Below, piece by piece: positions 1-6,665 of a stretch of 7,162 nt of DNA (its first letter is position 1; each line of letters starts with the position of its first letter). The position numbers were made by a program, and so were the translations under genes. Source of the stretch: Holosporales bacterium (lineage in GTDB: Bacteria > Pseudomonadota > Alphaproteobacteria > RUG11792); NCBI GenBank assembly GCA_031275915.1, contig JAISOC010000089.1, positions 1 to 7,162 on the forward strand. Direction: 5' to 3'. The notes under the pieces were generated by a model that had not been told where the DNA came from, did not search any database, and saw only the letters and a list, made by a program, of their open reading frames with translations.

Positions 1-912
1 ATTAAAGAATTCCGGGTACATAATTACAGCTAAATCAAGAGGAATTTTATGAAGTGCAATTTTTTCTTTACAATCAAGATATTTGATGTCTTTTTCACTC
101 AGTTTAAATTTTTCACGAAGGAAGTCTTCATAGTCTTTTACCTTCAGGTTGTTCTCTATCATAAAATCCGCAATTTTCGCAAGGTTAACGCGTTCTTCTT
201 TTTCAAATAGCGTACGTATAAGTTTACAACCAACATTTGTCATAGAACTAGAAATTGGAAAAGACGCTAGTACGATTTCGGCTTTCTTGCGTATTGTGCT
301 TTTTTTACAAACATTCTCAGCACTTGGATCCTTACTTTTTTGTAATTCTATAACGGTATCTACAATGAATTCCGTTAGCTTTGGATAAAGCAAGTTTATA
401 TAAGATTCTGGAATAAACTTAGTTAGGATTAAACATCCTACCATTTCGTGTAACATGTTGGGCAAAGACAAAACAAATGTGTGTGGTATTTCGTCAAATT
501 TTGTTTTTTCTATTAATTCGTTTAAGTTACTGATTGGTTCAATTTGTAGATCGTTTTGCCACCAATAGAAAAAAAGACTGATTACAGATACGCTTTCAAC
601 GGTATTTTGTGTAAAGTCAACACCTTGGATGATATTTGGAAGTTTGGTGTATTTTGTTATGCATACTGTTGTAATAAGGGAGCCCTTTACTTCAAGCTTA
701 TAATTAGCCGCTACTGTTTTTTCATTTTCTAAATGTTTCTTCTTTATTTGATCATTGTAGTATTTTACATCCAACGATTGAAACTGTCCTATATTTGCTA
801 TCGGTATTATTCTGTCGTAGCTATCGTCTCTATCTTTAGTCGTTTCCTCCTTAGTTCCAGTTGCTTGACACGACATAAGCGATGCAATCACAATGCTGAT
901 AAAAAACTTCGT
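1..912 (-). CDS. Unrecognised lipoprotein-like protein, N-terminal part (runs off window)
   Basis: An open frame of 304 codons runs on the minus strand from an in-frame TAG at 942-940 to the edge of the window without a stop. The N-terminus reads (x)KFFISIVIASLMSC followed by a polar stretch QATGTKEETTKDRDD. This is a short hydrophobic core ending in an acceptable lipobox, L-M-S-C, with the lipidated Cys at about residue 15. The rest is soluble, Lys/Glu-rich and probably mostly helical; I recognise no motif. There is no ATG at the expected start: the codon before KFF is ACG (912-910), where ATG would give a typical lipoprotein start. The other in-frame candidates are GTG at 891 and ATG at 876, and both would destroy the signal. 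I see no clear Shine-Dalgarno. A rare non-AUG start, a dead start codon or a sequence error are all possible. The long stop-free frame and the signal make a real, possibly decayed, gene likely. Confidence 0.72.
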
Positions 913-1038
913 ATTTATAAAAAAACTCGTATGAAATAACTATTGCGGCAACAATAATATATTTTTTACATTTTGGGAAGAACTAAGTTATAAACTTTTA
1001 TTGCTTTGTAATTTCGAGTGCCAAGTGTTGCTCAACAG

Positions 1039-1056
1039 GTTGTTGATACCAACAAC
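1039..1056. repeat. Perfect 7-bp inverted repeat in the divergent spacer
   Basis: GTTGTTG (1039-1045) and CAACAAC (1050-1056) are separated by ATAC and lie just upstream of the putative aspS -35 hexamer. No T-run follows, so it does not look like a terminator. It could be a small operator or be there by chance. Confidence 0.35.
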
Positions 1057-1057
1057 T

Positions 1058-1086
1058 TTGTAGCTCCTTTGCTTTTAATGTACAAT
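1058..1086 (+). promoter_or_regulatory. Candidate aspS promoter
   Basis: TTGTAG (1058-1063), a 17-bp spacer and TACAAT (1081-1086) give a 3/6 match at -35 and 5/6 at -10. A start near 1093 would leave a leader of about 30 nt before the ATG at 1124. In so AT-rich a sequence this is only suggestive. Confidence 0.35.
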
Positions 1087-1123
1087 CGTTTTGTATGTCA
1101 AAAATCTGTAAAGTTTTTATCAA

Positions 1124-2899
1124 ATGAAGACACATTTCAGAACACATTCGTGTAACTGTTTAAGTATTAGTCATATCGGGCAGTCTGTGACTCTCTCTGG
1201 ATTCGTTCATAGAATTCGTGATCATGGAGGATTGCTATTCGTTGATCTGAGAGATCATTATGGAATCACCCAATGTGTGCTCGAGGAAACTTCAGGTCCT
1301 TTGTTTGATCAAGTTTCCAGGCTTTTTGATGAAACAGTGGTTTCTATAAGTGGCAGTGTTGTGAGAAGACCTGAAGGTACGGATAATGACAAAATGCAAA
1401 CTGGACAGGTGGAAGTTTCTATAAAAGAGATTCAGATATTATCAAGCCCATCCAGTAATCTTCTCCCAGTTCAAATTAATGTGGAGAACGATTTCCCAGA
1501 GGAAACGAGATTAACCTATAGATATTTAGATCTCAGAAGAGAAAATATGCACAAAAATGTAGTACTTCGATCCAAAATCATATCATATATAAGATCTCAA
1601 ATGATAAATCAGGGATTTTTGGAAATACAGACCCCAATACTCACTTCCTCTTCCCCAGAGGGAGCCCGAGATTATTTAGTTCCAAGCAGGGTACATCCCG
1701 GAAAGTTCTACGCTCTTCCTCAGGCTCCTCAGCAATTTAAGCAACTCCTGATGGTCTCTGGTTTTGATAAATATTTTCAGATAGCTCCATGTTTCAGAGA
1801 TGAGGATGCAAGGGCAGATAGATCTCCTGGAGAATTCTATCAGCTTGATTTTGAGATGAGTTTCGTTTCTCAAGAGGATGTCTTTGTGGCAATAGAGCCA
1901 GTTATATATAACACCTTCAATGAATTTTCAGACAAAGATAGTGTAATTACGCAATACCCATTTCCAAGAATTACATACAGCGACTCCATGCTTCACTATG
2001 GGAATGACAAACCAGACCTCAGAAATCCCCTCATCATACAAGATGTCAGTGATATTTTTGAAACAGCAAACTTCAGCGCTTTTAAAGGGAAAATTGTGAG
2101 AAGCATTAATGTTCCTGGAGCTCTCGCAAAACCTCGCAGTTTCTTTGATAGAATAAATGATTGGGCAAAGGAGATAGACCTCCCAGGAATTGGATATATC
2201 TCTCTTGGAGATGAAGGAGAATTTAAAGGCCCAATTGCCAAGTTTTTAAACACTGATGAACTTTCTGAAATAGCAAACAAAAACTCCATGCGTAATGGTG
2301 ATGTTGTGTTTTTCATATGTAGCGAAGATGCAGAAAAAATATCTGGAATAGTAAGGAAAAAACTTGGAACAGAAATGGATTTGATTGAGAAAAATGCATA
2401 TAAATTCTGTTGGATTGTTGATTACCCAATGTTCGAAAAAGACGAGGAAACAGGACAGATAGTCTTTTCCCACAACCCTTTTTCAATGCCTCAGGGAGGA
2501 ATGGAGGCATTAAATAGCAAAGATCCCTTGGAAATTAAAGCATACCAGTATGATATTGTGTGCAATGGAGTTGAGCTTTCGAGCGGAGCTATCAGAAATC
2601 ATATCCCTGAAATCATGTATAGAGCCTTTGAGATTGCTGGATATGATAAGAGTGTTGTAGATAACAGATTCAAGGGCATGATAAGTGCATTCAAGTGTGG
2701 AGCTCCTCCCCACGGGGGCTGTGCTCCGGGAATTGACAGAATTGTCATGCTCCTCGCAAAAACTGAGAATATAAGAGAGGTTATAGCTTTTCCTTTCACT
2801 CAAAAGGCAGAGGATCTTCTCATGGGAGCCCCAGCAGAGGTCTCTCCAGAACAGCTCAAGGAACTGCATATCAGTGTTCTTCCAAAGGGAAAAAGGTAG
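1124..2899 (+). CDS. aspS: Aspartyl-tRNA synthetase, probably non-discriminating type (AspRS)
   Basis: This class IIb synthetase charges tRNA-Asp with aspartate in the cytoplasm. At 591 residues it has the full bacterial length: an N-terminal OB-fold anticodon-binding domain (about 1-110), a catalytic core with the bacterial GAD insertion, and a short C-terminal tail. Visible signatures are the aspartate-loop [10 protein letters not shown], motif 2 [15 protein letters not shown] starting at F224, and motif 3 with GCAPGIDR at 532-539. His34 (in RDHGG) and Gly85 (in RRPEGT) sit where discriminating enzymes carry Leu and Lys. This pattern is known from non-discriminating AspRS, which also makes Asp-tRNA-Asn for GatCAB amidation. 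The ATG start gives a normal N-terminus, though no strong Shine-Dalgarno is seen. The last 34 codons are duplicated at 3890-3998. The gene therefore now ends in KGKR, whereas the displaced copy ends in KGKNT. Confidence 0.97.
   Translation: MKTHFRTHSCNCLSISHIGQSVTLSGFVHRIRDHGGLLFVDLRDHYGITQCVLEETSGPLFDQVSRLFDETVVSISGSVVRRPEGTDNDKMQTGQVEVSIKEIQILSSPSSNLLPVQINVENDFPEETRLTYRYLDLRRENMHKNVVLRSKIISYIRSQMINQGFLEIQTPILTSSSPEGARDYLVPSRVHPGKFYALPQAPQQFKQLLMVSGFDKYFQIAPCFRDEDARADRSPGEFYQLDFEMSFVSQEDVFVAIEPVIYNTFNEFSDKDSVITQYPFPRITYSDSMLHYGNDKPDLRNPLIIQDVSDIFETANFSAFKGKIVRSINVPGALAKPRSFFDRINDWAKEIDLPGIGYISLGDEGEFKGPIAKFLNTDELSEIANKNSMRNGDVVFFICSEDAEKISGIVRKKLGTEMDLIEKNAYKFCWIVDYPMFEKDEETGQIVFSHNPFSMPQGGMEALNSKDPLEIKAYQYDIVCNGVELSSGAIRNHIPEIMYRAFEIAGYDKSVVDNRFKGMISAFKCGAPPHGGCAPGIDRIVMLLAKTENIREVIAFPFTQKAEDLLMGAPAEVSPEQLKELHISVLPKGKR
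2794..2894 (+). repeat. Direct repeat copy 1: 3' end of aspS
   Basis: This segment recurs at 3890-3990 with an offset of 1096 bp. The first 72 bp are identical. The five differences (2866, 2869, 2872, 2875, 2890) all fall on third codon positions of aspS and are all synonymous. Similarity stops abruptly on both sides. Confidence 0.97.
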
Positions 2900-2995
2900 T
2901 GTGATTGTTTCTCTGTGATTTTCTTCAGTAAAAGTATAAAACTACGTCAATTTTGAAAGTTGAATTCATTAGAATTATTTGTTAAAGTACCTGCG

Positions 2996-3412
2996 ATGTC
3001 TTCTGTATCTAATAATCGTGGAGTAGAAGTGTTTAAGAGGTCAGTAACAATATTTGGAAAGTTTTTAAAAACGATACCTGAAGGACTTTGTTCTATATGC
3101 TTTTTGGGCATTGCGGGTGTATATGTTATGCTGCTTTGGGCAATCCATGATGGGATCGAAGCGTATTTTGGCATTACTAGTGGTTTTGTATCATTAATAG
3201 TATATATGTTTTCAGGAGCTATAGCAGGAATTCCTGTGTTGGGGGGTGTGTTAGGAGTGTATGGTGCTGTAAATGCATGGGATTGGGCTCTTTGGAAAGC
3301 GATAGCTTTATTTTCTCCGTTCATTTTTCTTCCTATTTTGGGACTGCTGGTGTGGCTGGTTGGGTTGATTTGTGATACTGTTTGCGAAAAACTAAGGCGT
3401 AAATTGAGATGA
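2996..3412 (+). CDS. Small multi-pass membrane protein, unrecognised (first gene of the cassette)
   Basis: I do not recognise this 138-residue protein. After a basic N-terminal segment of about 30 residues (MSSVSNNRGVEVFKRSVTIF) it has hydrophobic stretches around residues 31-52, 58-92 and 100-125. The middle one is Gly-rich (GAIAGIPVLGGVLGVYGAV) and could be one or two helices. It ends in a basic tail, CEKLRRKLR, likely cytoplasmic. I chose the ATG at 2996. An upstream in-frame TTG at 2960 would add 12 residues, but the GAAAG before it abuts the codon and leaves no normal spacing. The stop overlaps the start of the next gene by ATGA, so the two are probably translated together. It lies inside the interval bounded by the duplicated aspS tail and is therefore probably acquired. 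A role for the pair in the envelope is inferred only from hydrophobicity. Confidence 0.7.
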   Translation: MSSVSNNRGVEVFKRSVTIFGKFLKTIPEGLCSICFLGIAGVYVMLLWAIHDGIEAYFGITSGFVSLIVYMFSGAIAGIPVLGGVLGVYGAVNAWDWALWKAIALFSPFIFLPILGLLVWLVGLICDTVCEKLRRKLR

Positions 3413-3873
3413 AAAGTAAATTGAATAGCTTTTTTGTTTCTATTGGAATATTTTTGGGATGGTTTTTGTTTTTCGTTTTAATACACTCCTTCGCAAGAGG
3501 AAGATCATCTTTAGATCACATAATAATAAAAACATTCTGGTTCTTTTATCCAATATATTGGATGTATAGATGCGTAGACTCTAAATCACAAAACGGAGAA
3601 TTGTCTTTAATTCGAAAATTGCTTATGGTGCTATGGAAATTGTTACAAACCTTGATATGTGGATATTTAGCAGTATTTGTGTGTAGATTTTTAGCAGCTT
3701 TAGCACACGATTTTTTGTTTTTTTACGAAGGAGCTATACTACAGAGTTTAAGCATTTTCATTTCCATAGTTATTCACTTATTTTGGACATATAGAGCACT
3801 AAGAGCGAGTGAAGAAGCGAAAAAAAACGATATTCAGACTGAAAAATTTACAACTTCTGTACAAGATTTATGA
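3409..3873 (+). CDS. Small four-helix membrane protein, unrecognised (second gene of the cassette)
   Basis: I do not recognise this 154-residue protein. Four hydrophobic segments are visible, at about residues 8-28, 37-55, 72-98 and 108-128. Lys and Arg lie between them (RCVDSKSQNGELSLIRK), and a charged hydrophilic tail begins at RASEEAKKND. The ATG overlaps the stop of the upstream gene by ATGA, which implies translational coupling and co-expression. At its own end the sequence ATGA occurs again: the stop TGA (3871-3873) overlaps an ATG that opens into the displaced aspS tail. The gene ends 16 bp before the second aspS-tail repeat. With its upstream partner it could form a two-subunit membrane complex, but nothing in the sequence indicates a substrate or activity. 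A two-component toxin/immunity pair is conceivable and unsupported. Confidence 0.7.
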   Translation: MKSKLNSFFVSIGIFLGWFLFFVLIHSFARGRSSLDHIIIKTFWFFYPIYWMYRCVDSKSQNGELSLIRKLLMVLWKLLQTLICGYLAVFVCRFLAALAHDFLFFYEGAILQSLSIFISIVIHLFWTYRALRASEEAKKNDIQTEKFTTSVQDL

Positions 3874-3890
3874 CAAAAATTACAAAAATT
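3873..3890 (+). repeat. Tandem 9-bp repeat at the cassette/aspS-tail junction
   Basis: ACAAAAATT occurs twice in direct succession (3873-3881 and 3882-3890), exactly up to the left edge of the second aspS-tail copy. It may be a slippage or end-joining scar of the insertion event, or simple AT-rich chance. Confidence 0.6.
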
Positions 3891-3990
3891 TTCACTCAAA
3901 AGGCAGAGGATCTTCTCATGGGAGCCCCAGCAGAGGTCTCTCCAGAACAGCTCAAGGAACTACACATTAGCGTTCTTCCAAAGGGGAAAA
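3890..3990 (+). repeat. Direct repeat copy 2: displaced 3' end of aspS
   Basis: This is the second copy of the segment at 2794-2894, 96/101 identical, with a 72-bp identical block at 3890-3961. After 3990 the copies diverge (AATACTTAG here, GGTAG in aspS). If the duplication arose by site-specific recombination, the crossover lies within the identical block. Confidence 0.97.
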
Positions 3991-4001
3991 ATACTTAGAT
4001 G

Positions 4002-4514
4002 TTAGTGAAGCAAATTTAACAATATCAGCTGTATACTAGTTGCGATTATGGATGCCAAAATATCATCAATCATAATTCCAAAAGCAAACGTATACTTGCT
4101 TTTTTTGCAAATTGATTCTATTTTCCTTATAGGAAATGGTTTTAATATATCGAATATTCTAAATAATACAAAATTACATATTATTGATATAATCGATAAC
4201 TCTCTGATAAGGTATAGAATTAAGCTACCTAGGAATATTCCGCAGACTTCATCAATGATTATGTATCCTGGATCTAGATCCACCTTTTCTTTTTGTTGTA
4301 TTAAAACAATGTGAGAACAGATAATCCCTAAGAAAAAAACAATAATTGTAAGAGGTAATAGCAATCTGCAAGTGCCAAACCAATATAAAATAATGCATAT
4401 AATCAAGGAGAATAATGATCCCACAGTTCCTGGAGCTTTGCGTGATATAAATCCAACATAAAAAAAAGTGGCCACAAGTTTTGAAAAATCACACTGTTTT
4501 TTTATTCTTTTCAC
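4002..4514 (-). CDS. pgpA: Phosphatidylglycerophosphatase A
   Basis: PgpA is an inner-membrane enzyme that dephosphorylates phosphatidylglycerol phosphate to phosphatidylglycerol, the last step of PG synthesis. The 170-residue product has the normal length and the family motifs in order. These are PGTVGSL at 28-34, LDPGYIIIDEVCG at 80-92 with the acidic Asp81 and Asp88-Glu89, FRIFDILKPFPIR at 118-130, and FGIMIDDILA at 145-154 with the Asp150-Asp151 pair. Several membrane helices separate them. The start is a GTG at 4514, chosen because GGAG lies seven nt upstream. That site and the start fall inside the end of ftsQ, giving a 26-nt overlap and probable coupling. The stop is 3 bp from the displaced aspS end, so the two once converged almost end to end. 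No terminator hairpin is visible. Confidence 0.95.
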   Translation of the reverse strand: MKRIKKQCDFSKLVATFFYVGFISRKAPGTVGSLFSLIICIILYWFGTCRLLLPLTIIVFFLGIICSHIVLIQQKEKVDLDPGYIIIDEVCGIFLGSLILYLIRELSIISIICNFVLFRIFDILKPFPIRKIESICKKSKYTFAFGIMIDDILASIIATSIQLILLNLLH

Positions 4515-5283
4515 CGAGGTGCTCCAATTTTGATCCTGAAAAAATGACTTTATCCTTGACTCTCAGATCTATAATTTTAATGGTATTTTTATTAAATTTT
4601 GGTTGTCTCAAAAGTAATTCAAGAGACTCCAACGATTCATTAATATTTTTTTCTGGCAGTTTAACAGTAATTCCTTCAGATACTATTAGATCCCATCTGC
4701 GTCCCCTAATGTATGATACAGAATTCAGTTTGTTTAAGACGGTCGGGTATCTTGATATCGTTTTCATCAAAAGCCAAAACTCTTTTCTTGCTCCTTCCCC
4801 TGCCACTATTGGTATTTTATCTTTAAGTTTTTTGACATCTACACATTCTATGTCCTCGCCGTTTTCGTCAATCAAAGTGAATTTTGAGTTTTCTTGAAAC
4901 ACTGCAACTGCTTTTTTACGCGAAACTGACACTGAAATTTTATTTGGCAAACTTTTATGTACAATTAGATCTTTTACCCATAAATTGCTTTTTACATCTC
5001 TGAAAATATTTTCTGCAGATGAAACAAACAAAATATCTCCATTTTTGATTTTGATATTTTTTTGTATCCACTGTTCATTAACACTGATATCACTCACTAT
5101 GAATCCGAATGTTCTGTATACGCCTTCAGTTGTTCCTTTAAAAATTGACAACATTTTTTCGTGCAACATGTATACAAAAACGCATATAACTGCTACTAAA
5201 AATGAAACCAACATTATGGTTTTTTTGCTATTGATGTGAGCCCTTTTGCTCTTCTTTTTCGCCACAATAACGGTTATATCCAA
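4489..5283 (-). CDS. ftsQ: Cell division protein FtsQ (DivIB family)
   Basis: FtsQ is a bitopic inner-membrane protein that links early and late divisome components and regulates septal peptidoglycan synthesis through FtsB/FtsL. The product shows the standard order: a basic cytoplasmic N-terminus (KKKSKRAHINSKK), one transmembrane helix at about 22-40, and a periplasmic POTRA domain at about 60-130. The POTRA includes GDILFVSS and a WVKDLIVHKSLPNKISVSV stretch. The beta domain follows, with VFQ, the RRWDLIV..GITVKLPE segment typical of FtsQ, and IIDLRVKDKVIF near the end. I retain the TTG at 5283 for 264 residues. A GTG at 5265 (MAKKKSKR) is at least as plausible, and neither has a clear Shine-Dalgarno. 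ddl and ftsA, the usual neighbours of ftsQ, are absent here; the gene stands first in a pair with pgpA. Confidence 0.93.
   Translation of the reverse strand: MDITVIVAKKKSKRAHINSKKTIMLVSFLVAVICVFVYMLHEKMLSIFKGTTEGVYRTFGFIVSDISVNEQWIQKNIKIKNGDILFVSSAENIFRDVKSNLWVKDLIVHKSLPNKISVSVSRKKAVAVFQENSKFTLIDENGEDIECVDVKKLKDKIPIVAGEGARKEFWLLMKTISRYPTVLNKLNSVSYIRGRRWDLIVSEGITVKLPEKNINESLESLELLLRQPKFNKNTIKIIDLRVKDKVIFSGSKLEHLGEKNKKTV
4522..4525 (-). promoter_or_regulatory. Ribosome binding site of pgpA inside ftsQ
   Basis: GGAG on the minus strand lies seven nt before the GTG at 4514-4512 and fixes the start of pgpA within the ftsQ coding region. Confidence 0.7.
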
Positions 5284-5355
5284 GGTAAAAGATTTTCTGA
5301 TGGTAACAAATATTTGTCTTAAAATCTATTTTGTGTAAGTTAAAAAGTATTATTG

Positions 5356-5364
5356 TGATATACT
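5356..5364 (+). promoter_or_regulatory. Extended -10 promoter for the exported-protein gene
   Basis: TGATATACT matches an extended -10 element (TGnTATAAT with one mismatch). No good -35 is present, which is usual for extended -10 promoters. A start near 5371 leaves a leader of about 32 nt carrying the strong ribosome binding site at 5391-5400. Confidence 0.45.
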
Positions 5365-5390
5365 ATTAGTGAATAGATTGTATTTTGCTT

Positions 5391-5400
5391 AGGGGAAGGA
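5391..5400 (+). promoter_or_regulatory. Ribosome binding site deciding the start of the exported-protein gene
   Basis: AGGGGAAGGA is the most purine-rich Shine-Dalgarno-like site in the window and lies 2-11 nt before the ATG at 5403. A TTG at 5385 would put this site inside the gene, so the ATG is preferred. Confidence 0.7.
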
Positions 5401-5402
5401 AT

Positions 5403-6665
5403 ATGATAGTTAAAAAACGTATACTTATGCTTTGGATTATTTTATCTGCATTATTGTGTAAGGACTCTTCTGCAGTCGATAGTTCCATAAATTGTGAATT
5501 TCCAAAAAAATTGTCTCAAGTGGTTCAGGTAGTAATGATAGAAAAATTCAAAGGTAGTCCTGTTCCACCGCTTGCCACAGTTAAAAGAGAGGATCTTGTA
5601 ATATCGTCTGGAGCAGGAGTGGAAAACACCACATTGGTTAAAAAGAGGCATCATCACCAATACAGTTCTGCTGGGTATGAAAAACTGGGAGATCACGACC
5701 ATTTAAGCATGGCTGAGAGTATAGAAATCACGAAAAAAGCTTCATCATTGCTTCAAAATAAGTCCATCACGAGTGTACTATCGCAAAATCTACCTTTTAA
5801 AACAAGTGTAGAAACAATTTTAGGTATCCAAAAGTTTCCAACAACAGATAAAGAAGAAATAATAGGGATGATATTAAAACTTCCTGAAGAGTCATTTTTT
5901 GCTCCTATTGCATTCATAGCAGCAGGTCAACAGAATGTATTTGATGGTTTAGCTTCCCAGATTAATCCAGATTTTATGAAATACTCCAGATGGTTATCCT
6001 GGACAAATTTGGCTGGGGTTATTTCAGGACTTGCTGCAGATGGGTTTAATATTGCGTTGACTTTGTTTTTTCCCCATTATGCTATGAGCATAGGTGTGGC
6101 CACGGCGACTATGCTCGATGGTTTGTCAACTTGCGGAGGATATTGGCTCTCTTCTAAAATTAAGAATTTATTAAACGCCAGCATGCCGGATTTGCAAAAT
6201 CGTCCAACAATTACATTCGATGCCACCGGCAAAGAAGATATATTAACTTCTGCAAAAAGTATAATGGACATATATACACACATACAGACACACGTTATGG
6301 TGCACAAACAGGCATATGACAATAACTCTGAACTCAAAACAGATATTGCCTCATTCTTAGATCTTAAAAAATCAATAGATCGAAAAGTATCTTCCACAAA
6401 ATCTGGAGGGATTATTGGGAAAGCACTGTATGCGTTGTCATTTCTATCGAAACTTGGAACTGCCGGTATTAATATGGCTGGACAAAGTAAACAAACATAT
6501 GCCCGTGTAGTATCAGCCACTTCCCTTATATCGTCATCATCTTCAAAGGAAATGGCAGAAATTAACAAAGATGCAATGTATGCTGAAATTGCTATACACT
6601 GCGCTCAGGCTTATCTTCTTCTATTAAAAATAGTTGATTATCTCCGTGATTTTCATGAAGCGTAA
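5403..6665 (+). CDS. Exported protein of unknown function with central hydrophobic region
   Basis: I do not recognise this 420-residue protein. The N-terminus MIVKKRILMLWIILSALLCKDSSA is a typical Sec signal peptide, with basic start, hydrophobic core and S-S-A cleavage site after residue 24. A His-rich polar stretch follows at about 82-100 (HHH and HDH). A central Gly/Ala-rich hydrophobic region at about 200-242 (LAGVISGLAADGFNIALTLFF, then YAMSIGVATATMLDGL) could be one or two membrane helices or a hairpin. A weaker hydrophobic segment lies at about 336-360. The rest is helical and charged, including a possible coiled-coil stretch near SAKSIMDIYTHIQTHVMVHKQAYD. The architecture would fit an effector or envelope protein inserting into a membrane, but that is inference only. 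Its promoter region is shared divergently with ftsQ, and its stop codon sits inside a hairpin (6650-6682). Confidence 0.87.
   Translation: MIVKKRILMLWIILSALLCKDSSAVDSSINCEFPKKLSQVVQVVMIEKFKGSPVPPLATVKREDLVISSGAGVENTTLVKKRHHHQYSSAGYEKLGDHDHLSMAESIEITKKASSLLQNKSITSVLSQNLPFKTSVETILGIQKFPTTDKEEIIGMILKLPEESFFAPIAFIAAGQQNVFDGLASQINPDFMKYSRWLSWTNLAGVISGLAADGFNIALTLFFPHYAMSIGVATATMLDGLSTCGGYWLSSKIKNLLNASMPDLQNRPTITFDATGKEDILTSAKSIMDIYTHIQTHVMVHKQAYDNNSELKTDIASFLDLKKSIDRKVSSTKSGGIIGKALYALSFLSKLGTAGINMAGQSKQTYARVVSATSLISSSSSKEMAEINKDAMYAEIAIHCAQAYLLLLKIVDYLRDFHEA

Larger units (their letters stand above)
2795..3890 (+). mobile_element. Possible inserted cassette at the aspS 3' end, bounded by the aspS-tail repeat
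   Basis: One repeat unit of 1096 bp contains the present aspS tail, a 96-bp spacer and two overlapping membrane-protein genes. The layout resembles elements that integrate in the 3' end of a gene and supply a new end, leaving the original end displaced. Recombination between the repeats would restore an aspS ending in KGKNT, 3 bp from the pgpA stop. No integrase, transposase or clear target duplication is visible. It may be a remnant, a passively mobilised cassette, or the result of recombination with DNA from a relative. Confidence 0.45.
3870..3998 (+). pseudogene. Displaced 3' end of aspS, in frame with an upstream ATG (42-codon mini-ORF)
   Basis: From 3890 the sequence is the last ~34 codons of aspS again, ending KGKNT-stop rather than KGKR-stop. 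Because its stop (3998) is 3 bp from the pgpA stop (4002), this copy is probably the original end of the gene. It cannot encode a synthetase. However, it is in frame with an ATG at 3870-3872 that overlaps the preceding gene's TGA as ATGA. The predicted 42-residue peptide is MTKITKIF followed by the AspRS C-terminal tail. The eight junction codons come from a tandem 9-bp repeat, ACAAAAATT. Whether the peptide is made is unknown. The coupling may be accidental, since the frame alone has a one-in-three chance of matching. Confidence 0.85.

Noticed and set aside
149..388. Plus-strand open frame of 79 codons
   Set aside because: It lies antisense within the same minus-strand coding region and looks like a shadow.
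733..939. Plus-strand open frame of 68 codons
   Set aside because: It is antisense to the much longer lipoprotein-like frame on the minus strand and has no supporting start signal.
2905..2940. Promoter for the two membrane genes (TATAAA at 2935-2940)
   Set aside because: No acceptable -35 hexamer lies at the right distance. Read-through from aspS is equally possible.
2947..3324. Minus-strand open frame of 125 codons
   Set aside because: It is antisense to the first cassette gene. The plus-strand frame has clear membrane helices and ATGA coupling to its neighbour, so it is preferred.
4481..4897. Plus-strand open frame of 138 codons
   Set aside because: It is antisense to ftsQ, whose identity is well supported.
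6077..6568. Minus-strand open frame of 163 codons
   Set aside because: It is antisense to the exported-protein gene, which has a signal peptide, a ribosome binding site and a promoter.
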